From contig NZ_BNDS01000011.1 in the NCBI RefSeq assembly GCF_014656545.1, forward strand, positions 119,853 through 183,852: DNA of 64,000 nt. Direction: 5' to 3'. The notes under the pieces were generated by a model, which did not search any database, was not told the origin of the DNA, and saw nothing but the letters and a program-made list of their open reading frames with translations. Within the stretch, counting starts at the first letter, position 1. The number at the start of each line of letters is the position of its first letter. The DNA comes from Neobacillus kokaensis. Its GTDB lineage: Bacteria > Bacillota > Bacilli > Bacillales > Cytobacillaceae. Shown one piece after another: positions 8,424-17,261 of this stretch. A program made the translations under genes and the position numbers.

Positions 8424-9335
8424 ATGAATCTAGAACATCTTAAAGTATTTTTCACCGCAGCTACGAAAAAGAACTTCTCTGAAACAGCAAAAGTACTGCA
8501 CCTCTCACAGCCATCTGTCAGTTTACATATCAAACATTTAGAGGAATACTTAAACACAACATTATTCGACCGCTCTACGAAAAAAATGGAGCTGACACAT
8601 GCCGGCACCATTCTTTTTAGTTATGCTGAACAGTTAATCCAGCTAGTGAATCAAGTAGAAAAGGATATTTCCCTTCTTTCGGAAACGATCCATGGCGATC
8701 TGCGTTTAGGTGCCAGCCTTACCATTGGAGAATATTTACTCCCTTATTATCTAGGCGACTTTATCAAACAGTATCCTGAGGTTAATTTAAGCCTGAAAGT
8801 AGATAATTCCTTTCAAATTATTGAAAAACTTATGGATGGGAAAATTGATTTAGGGTTTATTGAGGCGTCTATTCCTCGTAAAGAAATTGATAGTCTTCCA
8901 TTTTTAGAGGATGAGCTCGTTATTATATCTTCCACACGGGTAGGTGTCCCACATCCTTGTCTTGAGGAAGAAGAAATTGAACCCGAAATGCTGTTTACCC
9001 TGCCATTTATCGCTAGAGAACATGGCTCAGGCACCAGGCAGGTATTGGAAACCAATTTGTTAAAACATCAGCTGGAGTTTGAACATTTAAATATTATTAT
9101 GGAGCTTGAAAATACTGAATCTATTAAATCAGCAGTAGAGTCGGGGCTGGGAGTTGGGATTATTTCTAAAACGACCATTCAGAAAGAATTGAACCTTGGA
9201 CTTTTAAAACAAACTAGGATTAAAGGCATCCCGTTAAAACGCTTTTTTTATCTTATTCATCGGAAACAAGTTTTATCCCCGGCCAGCGACGCCTTCAAGG
9301 AAATGTTTATTGGTGCAATGAAGGGGAACGATTAA
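8424..9335 (+). CDS. LysR-type transcriptional regulator, 303 aa
   Basis: The N-terminal HTH (residues about 1-60) reads MNLEHLKVFFTAATKKNFSE followed by AKVLHLSQPSVSLHIKHLEE, the LysR signature, and a periplasmic-binding-like effector domain fills residues about 90-295. The effector domain has the CysB/CbbR-like GDLRLGASLTIGEYLLP block. It starts at ATG 8424. It ends before a terminator, and the next plus-strand genes (gate-domain membrane protein and amidohydrolase) follow after 147 bp. LysR regulators usually control neighbours, so either this pair or the divergent GntR/taurine genes may be targets. The sequence does not decide. Confidence 0.88.
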   Translation: MNLEHLKVFFTAATKKNFSETAKVLHLSQPSVSLHIKHLEEYLNTTLFDRSTKKMELTHAGTILFSYAEQLIQLVNQVEKDISLLSETIHGDLRLGASLTIGEYLLPYYLGDFIKQYPEVNLSLKVDNSFQIIEKLMDGKIDLGFIEASIPRKEIDSLPFLEDELVIISSTRVGVPHPCLEEEEIEPEMLFTLPFIAREHGSGTRQVLETNLLKHQLEFEHLNIIMELENTESIKSAVESGLGVGIISKTTIQKELNLGLLKQTRIKGIPLKRFFYLIHRKQVLSPASDAFKEMFIGAMKGND

Positions 9336-9359
9336 TTGAGTATTCGGCTTCACATGATC

Positions 9360-9392
9360 AGCTGCCCTATTTCAAGGGGCAGCTTTTCCTTT
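9360..9392 (+). terminator. Intrinsic terminator after the LysR gene
   Basis: AGCTGCCC pairs with GGGGCAGCT around an eight-base loop, followed by TTTTCCTTTGTT, 24 bp after the stop. Confidence 0.75.
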
Positions 9393-9482
9393 GTTAAAAA
9401 GACTCATTTCCATCTGAATTAGACAAACACACATTTCCTCGATTTGAATATTGTATTCTAAAATGTTTGGAGGTCAATCTGA

Positions 9483-10571
9483 ATGGAAAATAAACAAGCC
9501 CCTTTTCCCAAATCCGCAAGAACGAAGTGGCATCTATATGAAATTTTAGGGATTATTCTCGTCTTTGGGTCACTCCTGCTGCTTTTATTTGCTCCAAATT
9601 CTCTATCATCCTTATTTGACACGATTATTAAAGAAGTCAAACCGATTGTCGTTGATATTTTTCTAACAAGTGAAGTTGGAATCGCTATTATTGTTAGTGT
9701 TATCGTCGGTCGAATTCTAGAACGGATAGGTTTTACTGATGGGTTGATTCGTATTTTTGTTCCAATTATGAAATGGTTTAAAATTAACCCTTCTGTTATT
9801 ATTCCTAGTGCTTACAATATCCTTGGCGATATTAATGCCGCCGGAAAAATCTCAGGACCAATACTGGTTAAAGCCAATGCCACCAAAGCAGAGCAGAAAA
9901 TTGCTGTAGCAACGATGGTTCAATCGCCGCAGTCATTCGCCACTTTTGTGCTTGGTCTAATTGCCTTAACCGCTTTTGGAATTAGCGCTTTTCCGCTCGT
10001 CATCTTATCGATTTTTGTTCCAATTATTGTAGTTCCGTTTCTGTTATCAAGAACAATTTATCGCGATACAAGGCGGGTGGAGCTCGAGGAATTGCCTCGT
10101 TTTACTCCGAATACCCGCTTCCTTCATACTATTTTTGCCTCAGCTAAAGAGGGTGCTGAACTTTTATTCCTAATCATTATTCCAGCTGTTGCGGCTGTAT
10201 TTTTCTTTATTGGTGCATTGAAATTCTTTGGTATCTGGGGACCAATTGAATCTGGTCTGTCCTCGATTCTGACCTTCTTAAGTATTGAACCAAGTACAGG
10301 AATTGTTTCCATATTGGCCGCTCCCACCCTAGCAGTTGCTCAGCTTGCCGAACTAGCTGGGACAATTGATCCGCGATTAATTGTCGGTTCATTTGTTTTG
10401 GCAAACTCAGGGCTACCCTTATCCGTGATCTTCGGTCAGATCCCTGTTACCTGGGCGGAAACATCAAGTTTAAATGAGAGAGAAGTATTAGAAGCTGCTG
10501 TCATTGGTATGGTGCTGCGTTTTATGACAGCATGTGTACTTGGTTATTTCTTAACTCCATTTTTGGTGTGA
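9483..10571 (+). CDS. YjiH-like nucleoside-recognition (Gate) domain membrane protein, 362 aa
   Basis: This is a multi-spanning membrane protein with two Gate/nucleoside-recognition-like halves. The segment SAYNILGDINAAGKISGPIL and the later VSILAAPTLAVAQLAELAG are typical of the YjiH group of transport-related proteins, whose substrates are not established. The start ATG 9483 has TTGGAGGTCAATCTGA upstream. It is followed three bases later by the amidohydrolase, so the two form an operon. A role in moving the substrate or product of that hydrolase is inferred from context only. Confidence 0.7.
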   Translation: MENKQAPFPKSARTKWHLYEILGIILVFGSLLLLLFAPNSLSSLFDTIIKEVKPIVVDIFLTSEVGIAIIVSVIVGRILERIGFTDGLIRIFVPIMKWFKINPSVIIPSAYNILGDINAAGKISGPILVKANATKAEQKIAVATMVQSPQSFATFVLGLIALTAFGISAFPLVILSIFVPIIVVPFLLSRTIYRDTRRVELEELPRFTPNTRFLHTIFASAKEGAELLFLIIIPAVAAVFFFIGALKFFGIWGPIESGLSSILTFLSIEPSTGIVSILAAPTLAVAQLAELAGTIDPRLIVGSFVLANSGLPLSVIFGQIPVTWAETSSLNEREVLEAAVIGMVLRFMTACVLGYFLTPFLV

Positions 10572-10574
10572 TAA

Positions 10575-11792
10575 ATGATAAATTATATAATTCGTGCTAA
10601 AAAGCTGGTAACTGTCAGCGGTCCTGGGACAATTATGAATGGTGCTATGGTTGTTTTGAACGGAAAAATCGCTGCTGTTGGGAATTGGGGGTCTTTGCAA
10701 AAACAATTTCCGGAGGTTGAAGTGATTGACTGTTCAGACAAGGTCATTACCCCTTCCTTAGTCGATTGTCATACCCATTTACTTGAATACGCTCCTTCTT
10801 CTCTTTATCCTGTTACGCCGGAAAGTCATTTTTTTGCAGGGCGTTCCATCCTATTCTATGCCCTTTCTTGTGGAATTACAGCGTTAGGCGAGCAAGTCTG
10901 CGGCCACCCGCTTTGTGATTTTTCGATTGAAAATTTTCGGAAGGCTGTTGTCGATTTACCTCTAGATATTTCGTTTGCAGCAACAAGTATCTCGATTGGC
11001 TTTGAAAAATTAGCCCATTTCACTTCAGTAACCGGTTCAAGGGGTGTGGGTCAAAAGGAGCTGTCCCTCCCATTCATTGTTCGTGAAATTGCCAAAAACA
11101 GTGATTATCCTGGTGAAAATGTCTTTATTAATGCTACGCCGGCGAACTTTACAGAAAAGGAAGTGCCGCGCGCAGGAGAAATTATTTATTCGTTGGAAGA
11201 GCTGAAAGGGATTGCAGCTGCTTACCATGGACTTGGAAAGCGGATTGGCTGTCATGTTGCTGGCGAAGAAGGAATCCAAATGGCGCTTGACGCCGGATTT
11301 GATGTGCTGCACCATGCCCACGGAATCACGGAAGAACAATTAGACTTAGCGGTATTGCAGGGAGTGGATATAGTAGCTACGCCAATGGGCGGTACTCATT
11401 TAGAGCCGAATTCGCCGGAAGACATTCTGAAAGCTTTTGAAAAGGGCATTTCTGTTTCCCTTTCAACTGATGCCTATCTTCCACCTCATCCGAATGCTGA
11501 GTGGCTCCCTTTTAATGACCAGTCCTTAAAAGGACCAGATTCTTTAATGCTAATTTCTTTCGCACCTATGCAGCTTTTACGGGAGAATGGCCTTGATGAA
11601 AATCAAATTTTAGCGCTGCTCACTGCGAATCCGGCTAAGATTTTAGGGAAGGAAGATTGCTTTGGAAGGCTCGAGCCAGGTTTAGATGCCAATTTCCTGG
11701 TTACGAACGGAGTTCCCGGACTCGATATTACTGACGTAGAGCAGATTAAGAAGGTGTATTATCAAGGGAAGAAGGTAATTGATCGCGGGTAA
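10575..11792 (+). CDS. Amidohydrolase, imidazolonepropionase-like, 405 aa
   Basis: This is a metal-dependent amidohydrolase with a TIM-barrel fold. Metal-binding HxH is visible in VDCHTHLLEYAP (about residue 65), later His ligands in IGCHVAGEEG and LHHAHGITEE, and the catalytic Asp in VSLSTDAYLPPHP. The N- and C-terminal beta-sandwich strands (KKLVTVSGPG...; ILGKEDCFGRLEPGLDANFLV) match the imidazolonepropionase/HutI-like group. It starts three bases after the membrane protein stop, with a weak RBS (GGTGTG), suggesting translational coupling. The substrate is unknown. It is not true HutI by context, since no other hut genes are present. Confidence 0.78.
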   Translation: MINYIIRAKKLVTVSGPGTIMNGAMVVLNGKIAAVGNWGSLQKQFPEVEVIDCSDKVITPSLVDCHTHLLEYAPSSLYPVTPESHFFAGRSILFYALSCGITALGEQVCGHPLCDFSIENFRKAVVDLPLDISFAATSISIGFEKLAHFTSVTGSRGVGQKELSLPFIVREIAKNSDYPGENVFINATPANFTEKEVPRAGEIIYSLEELKGIAAAYHGLGKRIGCHVAGEEGIQMALDAGFDVLHHAHGITEEQLDLAVLQGVDIVATPMGGTHLEPNSPEDILKAFEKGISVSLSTDAYLPPHPNAEWLPFNDQSLKGPDSLMLISFAPMQLLRENGLDENQILALLTANPAKILGKEDCFGRLEPGLDANFLVTNGVPGLDITDVEQIKKVYYQGKKVIDRG

Positions 11793-12256
11793 CTTTCTAT
11801 TTATGTGAACTGGGGACGTTGTATTTGTGGGGGAGTTGTCCTCATGAAGCGGTTATGAGAACTCAGCATTATAAATAAAGGTTACTTAATTTTTCCTAAA
11901 ACTCTATAAGAGACCCAATTACCTTTCTTCATCCATTTCGGTCGCGTAGAACCTCTATACGTGACCCTACTTCTCTTTTTTCACCCACTTCGGTCGCGTT
12001 GAACCTCTATACGTGACCTAACTTCTCTTTTTTCACCCACTTCGGTCGCGTTGAACCTCTATACGTGCCCTAACTTCTCTTTTTTCACCCACTTCGGTCG
12101 CGTAGAACCTCTATACGTGACCCTACTTCTCTTTTTTCATCCACTTCGGTCGCGTAGAACCTCTCTACGTGACCTAACTTCTCTTTTTTCACCCACTTCT
12201 GTCGCGTAGAACCTTTTACGTGACCTTGTCTCTCCTTTTCCGGACACATATGACTT
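11793..12256. other. Intergenic region dominated by 52-bp tandem repeats
   Basis: The 464-bp gap between the amidohydrolase and a convergent GNAT gene contains the repeat array described separately (about 11918-12226). I see no coding sequence or classic terminator outside it. Confidence 0.7.
11918..12226 (+). repeat. Six tandem copies of a 52-bp repeat with an internal hairpin
   Basis: The marker CGGTCGCG (CTGTCGCG in the last copy) recurs at 11939, 11991, 12043, 12095, 12147 and 12199, a spacing of exactly 52 bp each time. Each unit contains GTCGCGTA-(8 or 9 nt)-TACGTGAC, an 8-bp stem with one G-U pair if transcribed on the plus strand. Copies differ by single bases. In copies 5 and 6 the loop varies while the stem is kept. 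A pyrimidine-rich stretch (ACTTCTCTTTTTTCACCC) links the stems. It is not a CRISPR, because there are no unique spacers. Confidence 0.9.
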
Positions 12257-12775
12257 TTATGGATCTAATTTTTTTTGATATTTATTAAAGCCATCCGTCA
12301 CCCCAACCAATTCAAAGCCATTATTTTTATAAAAATGATTTAATTTCATATTATCAGCTACACAATCCAATTTCACATACTCAACTTCGCCTTGAAAATT
12401 ACTTTCAATCCAGGACAAAATAGCTCTTCCAACCCCTATTTTCATATAATTCAGATCAATGCCTAAGCGATGCAGATATAGAGAATTGGATGAATTATCC
12501 TCGCCCCAAAGCTCTCGGTCCCAATCGCTTTGTATCGTTGAAACCGTAAATGTAGCTGCCAAATCATTGTCCTTCATCACCACATATGTTTCATTATTTT
12601 CAATAGCCTGCGCAATTTCGGCATCATCCCCGCCAGCTAGCAGAAATTGCCATTGGTTGATTTCATTATCTTTCATCCATTGAGCCAGCTGCTTTAACAG
12701 ATGAATGATACTATTACGATCATCACTAGTTGCAATACGAATCTGAAAACTATCATCTAAAAGCACCGAACGCAC
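12257..12775 (-). CDS. GNAT-family N-acetyltransferase, 172 aa
   Basis: This is a single-domain GNAT. The acetyl-CoA-binding motif A is LGIDLNYMKIGVGRAILSWIE (about residues 103-123), followed by the motif B-type region FYKNNGFELVGVT. The annotated start at 12775 is GTG. A second GTG at 12766 is better spaced from GAGGTG and may be the true start (169 aa). It is the last of a run of minus-strand accessory genes. The acceptor substrate cannot be inferred. Such clusters often concern antibiotic or metabolite modification. Confidence 0.85.
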   Translation of the reverse strand: MRSVLLDDSFQIRIATSDDRNSIIHLLKQLAQWMKDNEINQWQFLLAGGDDAEIAQAIENNETYVVMKDNDLAATFTVSTIQSDWDRELWGEDNSSNSLYLHRLGIDLNYMKIGVGRAILSWIESNFQGEVEYVKLDCVADNMKLNHFYKNNGFELVGVTDGFNKYQKKLDP

Positions 12776-12806
12776 CTCATTTTTTCTAAGTATTTAAAAA
12801 ATATCC

Positions 12807-13691
12807 CTAAGCTTCCGATGTAACAGGATGCTTCAGCCCCTCAGGGTAACAATAATCACCATTTGTTTTTACAAACAATGTTCCCCCACCCTGTATCCTG
12901 TTTCTTTCATAGACCAATCCTTCATAATCAGGAGTGTAATGAAAAATAACCTTACTCCTTCCTTCCCCTGCCAAATCTACAAATATATTTTGAATGTTCA
13001 CTGGAGCTTTGCTAATAATATCAAAAATTTCAATTTCATTTCCGCTCTTATTAAAAATCACAATAGCATTCTCTGAATTATGGTAATAAACCTCATTAGG
13101 AAAAACATTTAAGCAATGGTACATTAGAATTCCTTGTGAATTACTAGTAGCAAAATGGTTGGAAACGGGGATCCTATCAAGTGCAAATGAATAAATGAAC
13201 AGAAGATCATCCCTGTTAGAGACATCCAGTTTTCGCAACACCTCTATCGGTCTTTCGCTCGATAAAAAGGTTGTCCAATATTGATACTCCGGCACTTTTT
13301 CGAAACCGAACTTCGGATAAAAATCTAATACACTATCATTAGCAAATAAGTACATAAAATCATTAGAATCTTTATAGTCCTCTAACACTTTATTCATTAG
13401 CCTTTTCGAAAGACCTTGATCGCGATAATCAGGATGAGTCATAACCGTTCCAATCTGCAAGGCGTGATGCTGCTTACCATCAATAATCATATCAAGAATA
13501 TTAACAGAGACGTTAGCCACTATCTTTTTACCATCTGCATAGGAAAACGGGACATAACGATCTCCCCAAAAACCATTTTCATACCAGCTCGCAAAATTCA
13601 ATCCGAATACACTGTTCGCTAGTTCGAAAAAGCTTTCTCTATACTGATCGTTTTCCTTATAATTTTTAATAAATTGAAGATAATCTGCCAA
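12807..13691 (-). CDS. GNAT-family acetyltransferase with C-terminal extension, 294 aa
   Basis: The N-terminal half is a GNAT domain: VMTHPDYRDQGLSKRLMNKVLE (about residues 85-107) is motif A, and FYPKFGFEKVPEYQY follows. Residues about 160-294 form a second, sterol-carrier-like or second-GNAT half of the kind seen in Eis-related enzymes, but I cannot assign it firmly. The start is TTG at 13691, with AGGGGGTG five bases upstream. It lies 31 bp before the next GNAT gene. Confidence 0.8.
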   Translation of the reverse strand: MADYLQFIKNYKENDQYRESFFELANSVFGLNFASWYENGFWGDRYVPFSYADGKKIVANVSVNILDMIIDGKQHHALQIGTVMTHPDYRDQGLSKRLMNKVLEDYKDSNDFMYLFANDSVLDFYPKFGFEKVPEYQYWTTFLSSERPIEVLRKLDVSNRDDLLFIYSFALDRIPVSNHFATSNSQGILMYHCLNVFPNEVYYHNSENAIVIFNKSGNEIEIFDIISKAPVNIQNIFVDLAGEGRSKVIFHYTPDYEGLVYERNRIQGGGTLFVKTNGDYCYPEGLKHPVTSEA

Positions 13692-13734
13692 GTAGACACC
13701 CCCTACGGCGTAACCATATTTTTAAAAAAATTCA

Positions 13735-14160
13735 TTAATCATAAAACTTCATATATGTTTTTTCTTTTTTGTAATAATCCATTCTATCTTTTAATGTTCC
13801 TGTATGAAATTCAAATTTATGTCCATCGGGGTCAGTGAAGTAAATAGACTTTTTATCTTGTATGTCTCTCGGACGGCCTTCTTGAATGTCTACATCTAAT
13901 TCCATTAGTTTATGTAAAAGATGATCAAAATCCGATTCATCGATTGAAAAAGCTGTATGGGTATACGACTGACTGATTTCATTACGGGGAATATCTTTTT
14001 CTTCATTTAGTGCCAGCCATAATCCATTTAAATCAAAATAGGCCGTGGTTTTGCCCTTAACCAGCAACTTTGCACCAAACACCTTTCTATAAAACTCAAT
14101 CGAATCCTCTAAATTAGACACCGAATACAACAAATGATTTATACCTTTTACCTTGAACAC
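13735..14160 (-). CDS. fosB: Metallothiol transferase FosB (fosfomycin resistance), 141 aa
   Basis: FosB adds bacillithiol or L-cysteine to the epoxide of fosfomycin, using a divalent metal in the cytoplasm. The protein has the VOC/glyoxalase fold and near-family-consensus sequence: [20 protein letters not shown] at the N-terminus (metal His), [22 protein letters not shown] (second His) and [20 protein letters not shown] (metal Glu). The length is as expected. The start is GTG 14160 with GAGGTG five bases upstream. It lies in a minus-strand run of acetyltransferases. Confidence 0.9.
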   Translation of the reverse strand: MFKVKGINHLLYSVSNLEDSIEFYRKVFGAKLLVKGKTTAYFDLNGLWLALNEEKDIPRNEISQSYTHTAFSIDESDFDHLLHKLMELDVDIQEGRPRDIQDKKSIYFTDPDGHKFEFHTGTLKDRMDYYKKEKTYMKFYD

Positions 14161-14178
14161 AGCTGCACCTCATATCCA

Positions 14179-14724
14179 CTAATCATTAAATCTGCCCATC
14201 AATATTGTATTATAATAATTTCCATCAGAAAGAATTTTGTCCTTTTTTAAAATTCCCTCTACTTCAAAACCATATTTTTTATAGAGGTTTATAGCTTTCT
14301 CATTAGTTTCAAGAACACTCAAGGTCATTTTCTTAATTTCATTTGAATCTGCCCAATTAATCGATTCTATTAAAAAATTTTTTCCGATACCGTATCCCCA
14401 ATATTCTTTTAATACACACACTCCAAATTCTACCTTATGGGACATTCTTTTTAATATGTTTCCTTGACATCTTGAAAAACCAACAATTTTATCATTAACA
14501 TCAGCAACTAAAAAAAGGTTGCTGCTGCTTTCTGTATCATCCTTAATAATCCGCTTGAATCCTGATTCATCTATGTATGCCTCGCCTTGTTCCCGGTCTA
14601 GATTTTCGGTTTCACCGTCACACCGCAATCTTACTTCGGACAGAATTTTAGCATCCTCCGCTGTTGCAGATCTGATAATATACGATAAATCTTTTACAAG
14701 ATATTCCCTTTGGGCAATTTTCAT
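14179..14724 (-). CDS. GNAT-family N-acetyltransferase (RimJ/RimI-like), 181 aa
   Basis: The GNAT core is clear: FGVCVLKEYWGYGIGKNFLIE (about residues 97-117) is acetyl-CoA motif A, and LSVLETNEKAINLYKKYGFE is the motif B region of the RimL/SpeG-like subgroup. Start ATG 14724 has GGAGGACAGAATTAA before it. It lies 18 bp upstream of fosB, so the two are probably co-transcribed. The substrate is unknown. Confidence 0.85.
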   Translation of the reverse strand: MKIAQREYLVKDLSYIIRSATAEDAKILSEVRLRCDGETENLDREQGEAYIDESGFKRIIKDDTESSSNLFLVADVNDKIVGFSRCQGNILKRMSHKVEFGVCVLKEYWGYGIGKNFLIESINWADSNEIKKMTLSVLETNEKAINLYKKYGFEVEGILKKDKILSDGNYYNTILMGRFND

Positions 14725-14845
14725 TTAATTCTGTCCTCCAATTTTTGAATCTAGACTATTGATTATTCCGCATTCTATTAACCCACACAGTTTAGCAATT
14801 TTTCAAATTTCAGGCAAAGAACAATATTAATCCTATACTTAAAAC

Positions 14846-15310
14846 CTATTTCACTTCTAAAACAAATGCGTAAAAAGCGTCGCCATGAGATAAATGCTCT
14901 TCTTTTTCATCCATCCACCATACACCATAAGAATAGTAATAAATGCCTTTTTGTGTTGGGACGGAAAAACGATTATCTCTAACAAAGACTTCGGTTTCTT
15001 CATTATTATTAATCTGAGTAACATGGAATTCATTAGGTTTTGGTTCATAATCCATAACAAACGCTATTTTTTCACCTGGTTTTACTTCTATTGGTTTTTT
15101 GCCTTCTAAAAGTTCAACTGGCCCGGCCGTATCAACACATTCACCATTATTTCCTGTAGTCCAACAATAAGTGCCAAGTGTTGTTTCATATTTATTATTG
15201 CCAATCTCTAAAAATGCTTTTGGAGGTTTTTCTCCTGACATACCGTTATTTGAACACCCACTTAAAATAATTATCAAAAGATATAATAATACAAATATAT
15301 AATTTTTCAA
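14846..15310 (-). CDS. Predicted lipoprotein, 154 aa
   Basis: The N-terminus is a lipoprotein signal peptide, with a hydrophobic run ending in the lipobox LSGC (Cys about residue 19), so the mature protein would be anchored on the outer face of the membrane. The rest contains CWTTGNNGECVDTAGPVELL, with a pair of Cys residues that could form a disulfide, and a predicted beta-rich domain. I do not recognise a named family. The start is TTG 15310 with GGAAGGG five bases upstream. It is 13 bp downstream of the epimerase-like gene. Confidence 0.7.
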   Translation of the reverse strand: MKNYIFVLLYLLIIILSGCSNNGMSGEKPPKAFLEIGNNKYETTLGTYCWTTGNNGECVDTAGPVELLEGKKPIEVKPGEKIAFVMDYEPKPNEFHVTQINNNEETEVFVRDNRFSVPTQKGIYYYSYGVWWMDEKEEHLSHGDAFYAFVLEVK

Positions 15311-15323
15311 ATATTCCCTTCCT

Positions 15324-16205
15324 TTATTCCTTATTGTCTAGAATTTCTTCGATTAATGGTTTTAACCAGTCATCTAAATTAGTAAATTGAAAGCCGCTAT
15401 TTGTTGCTTTTTCATTTGACATGTACCAGGAAAAAGGTATTGCATATGGCGAGCGAATTTCATCATTTCCAACCAAAGCAATTTTTGCAGATTTCCCAGT
15501 TACTGCTTCGATTAATTTAATTAAATTAGATATCGAAATTTTCCCGTTTGCTGTTGCATTATAGGGTCCTTCTACATCTGTCATGCCGGCCCATTTTAAA
15601 AACTGAGCTGCTTCACCACCTTGAATATAAGACATTTCCGCATCCATATTTAAGAATCCTATTGGTTCCCCATTAGCAATACGTCCCACATGGAAATGCA
15701 GCCGGCACGTATAATCATCCTCCCCCATCACTATGGGGAAACGGACAGCTACGACCGGAAATTGGGCATATTTAAAGAAAACCGCTTCAGCCTGGCGTTT
15801 ACCTTCTCCGTAAGTAAAGTCTGCAATGTCCCCCATTTGAATTTCATAATGATAGGGATCAAAGTCCTCTTCGCTTTTCTCGTTTCCATCGGCTTCATAC
15901 GTAGATAATGTTGATGTAAAGACAAGCTTGCCAATTTTCCCGTTGAATATTTCACAAAAGGCTAAGGCTTCATTAGGGGAATAGCAAATATTATCATAGA
16001 CAATATCGAACGTACGGCCTTCAACCTTTTTTGCCAGGTCTTCCTTATTTAAACGATCCGCGATAAGATGTTCAACCTGATCACCGAATGGATTGCCCGA
16101 TTGCCCCCGCGTCATCATGACAACATGATGTCCGTCTGCAATTAATAACTCTACCAATTTACGACCAAAAAAACGTGAACCGCCCAAAACTAAAATATTT
16201 TTCAT
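15324..16205 (-). CDS. NAD-dependent epimerase/dehydratase-like SDR protein, 293 aa
   Basis: This is an extended short-chain dehydrogenase-like protein. The Rossmann motif ILVLGGSRFFGRKLVE is at the N-terminus, a Ser-Thr block in LVFTSTLSTYE, and YGEGKRQAE supplies the YxxxK-like pair. It resembles the chloroplast-RNA-binding/isoflavone-reductase-like atypical SDRs seen in Bacillus. I chose ATG 16205, with AGGAGGGATTTCATT upstream. A longer frame from 16295 would overlap the preceding GNAT gene by about 77 bp and lacks a ribosome site. The substrate is unknown. Confidence 0.82.
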   Translation of the reverse strand: MKNILVLGGSRFFGRKLVELLIADGHHVVMMTRGQSGNPFGDQVEHLIADRLNKEDLAKKVEGRTFDIVYDNICYSPNEALAFCEIFNGKIGKLVFTSTLSTYEADGNEKSEEDFDPYHYEIQMGDIADFTYGEGKRQAEAVFFKYAQFPVVAVRFPIVMGEDDYTCRLHFHVGRIANGEPIGFLNMDAEMSYIQGGEAAQFLKWAGMTDVEGPYNATANGKISISNLIKLIEAVTGKSAKIALVGNDEIRSPYAIPFSWYMSNEKATNSGFQFTNLDDWLKPLIEEILDNKE

Positions 16206-16218
16206 AATGAAATCCCTC

Positions 16219-16680
16219 CTATGATTCAATTTGTTGTGATTCCCATTCATATAGAATATCTGGTAAATTTTCCTCATTTTTATGCCCTCTGGCAATTATG
16301 TTAAAACCATTTTTTTCATAAAAACGTTGTGCTTTTTCGTTTACTTCAAATGTATATAATGTTAATCTCCCGCTACATTGTCCTTTTACTTTATCTAATA
16401 ATGTTTGACCTATTCCCAGTCCCTGATAATCAATATGAATATAAAGCTGGTTGATTTCCTTGTCATTATAGGCAATCATTCCGACCACCTTATCATCCAC
16501 TAACACTAAATCTATTTGAAACTGCTTAGATAGCACATGCATTAAAAAATCAACATGGTTTTCAAAACTATGAATTTCTTTTTGACCAATAGCCTGTTCC
16601 TTGCTGTCCCGCCACATCACCACTGTTTCTTCTGCGTATTTAGGAATATATTGAATGATGCTGAATTTTTGTTCGTTCAC
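16219..16680 (-). CDS. GNAT-family N-acetyltransferase, 153 aa
   Basis: This is a small GNAT. Motif A is LYIHIDYQGLGIGQTLLDKVK, followed by LYTFEVNEKAQRFYEKNGFN. I chose GTG 16680, because AAAGGAG sits eight bases upstream of it, whereas the longer frame to TTG 16701 would place that site inside the gene. It lies 13 bp upstream of the epimerase-like gene and is the first gene of this accessory run. The substrate is unknown. Confidence 0.82.
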   Translation of the reverse strand: MNEQKFSIIQYIPKYAEETVVMWRDSKEQAIGQKEIHSFENHVDFLMHVLSKQFQIDLVLVDDKVVGMIAYNDKEINQLYIHIDYQGLGIGQTLLDKVKGQCSGRLTLYTFEVNEKAQRFYEKNGFNIIARGHKNEENLPDILYEWESQQIES

Positions 16681-16907
16681 TACAGGCTCTCCTTTTTTCA
16701 AAAAGTTGTTTTTTTCAATTTTCCTTAAGATTTACTCTCCAACATCTTTTTAGGAATTATAGGCACGTAAACCTAAATACCCTTTCAATCATCACCTTAA
16801 CATTTTAGTATTAATTCAATAAGAATGGATAAAAATCCTTTTTCTTCTAAAATCTAGACTAAGAAATAGCGATAAAGCATAAGAAATATCCCTGTGCAGT
16901 ATTTAAA

Positions 16908-16960
16908 TTTGACAATTTTGTGAACAAACTTTTGACAATTTTGTGAACAAAGTGAATAAT
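16908..16960 (+). promoter_or_regulatory. SigmaA promoter carrying a twin 21-bp direct repeat
   Basis: A 21-bp sequence with core TTGACAATTTTGTGAACAA occurs at 16908-16928 and again at 16931-16951, 23 bp apart. The second copy supplies a perfect -35 TTGACA (16932-16937). A 17-bp spacer leads to -10 AATAAT (16955-16960). The imperfect palindrome TTGTGAACAA lies in the spacer and in the upstream copy, so a regulator could bind both. The gene at 16992 follows. Confidence 0.7.
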
Positions 16961-16991
16961 AGTAGTATAAGGGGATTTAAGGGAGGTCGTT

Positions 16992-17261
16992 ATGATGAAT
17001 TCACGTACAAAAATTTTACATGCGTCAAGATGGGCCGGCGGTATGACATTATTGGCAGGTATGATGATCTTCTTATACGGGATTATTAGCGACGTAATGC
17101 CAGTGACTGGTATTGGTATCGGTGCCATTGTGGGTGCCGTTATGTTTTTTCTAATGGGTATGTTTTTTATCGCTACGGAGGAAATGATAGAAAACACTGA
17201 TAAGGGTATCGAAATTACGCCAATAAAACCAAAAAATGGATTATATTTAGTAAAAAGATAA
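16992..17261 (+). CDS. Small two-helix membrane protein, unknown function, 89 aa
   Basis: I do not recognise the family. The sequence begins MMNSRTKILHASRWAGGMTL and has two hydrophobic helices (about residues 15-35 and 40-63), then a charged C-terminal tail rich in Lys and Glu. Start ATG 16992 has AAGGGAGGTCGTT upstream. The second ATG (16995) is also possible. It has its own promoter with a twin direct repeat and its own terminator, so it is a monocistronic, probably regulated gene. Confidence 0.65.
   Translation: MMNSRTKILHASRWAGGMTLLAGMMIFLYGIISDVMPVTGIGIGAIVGAVMFFLMGMFFIATEEMIENTDKGIEITPIKPKNGLYLVKR

Noticed and set aside
11918..12226. 52-bp array as a CRISPR
   Set aside because: The whole unit repeats without unique spacers, and no cas genes are present.
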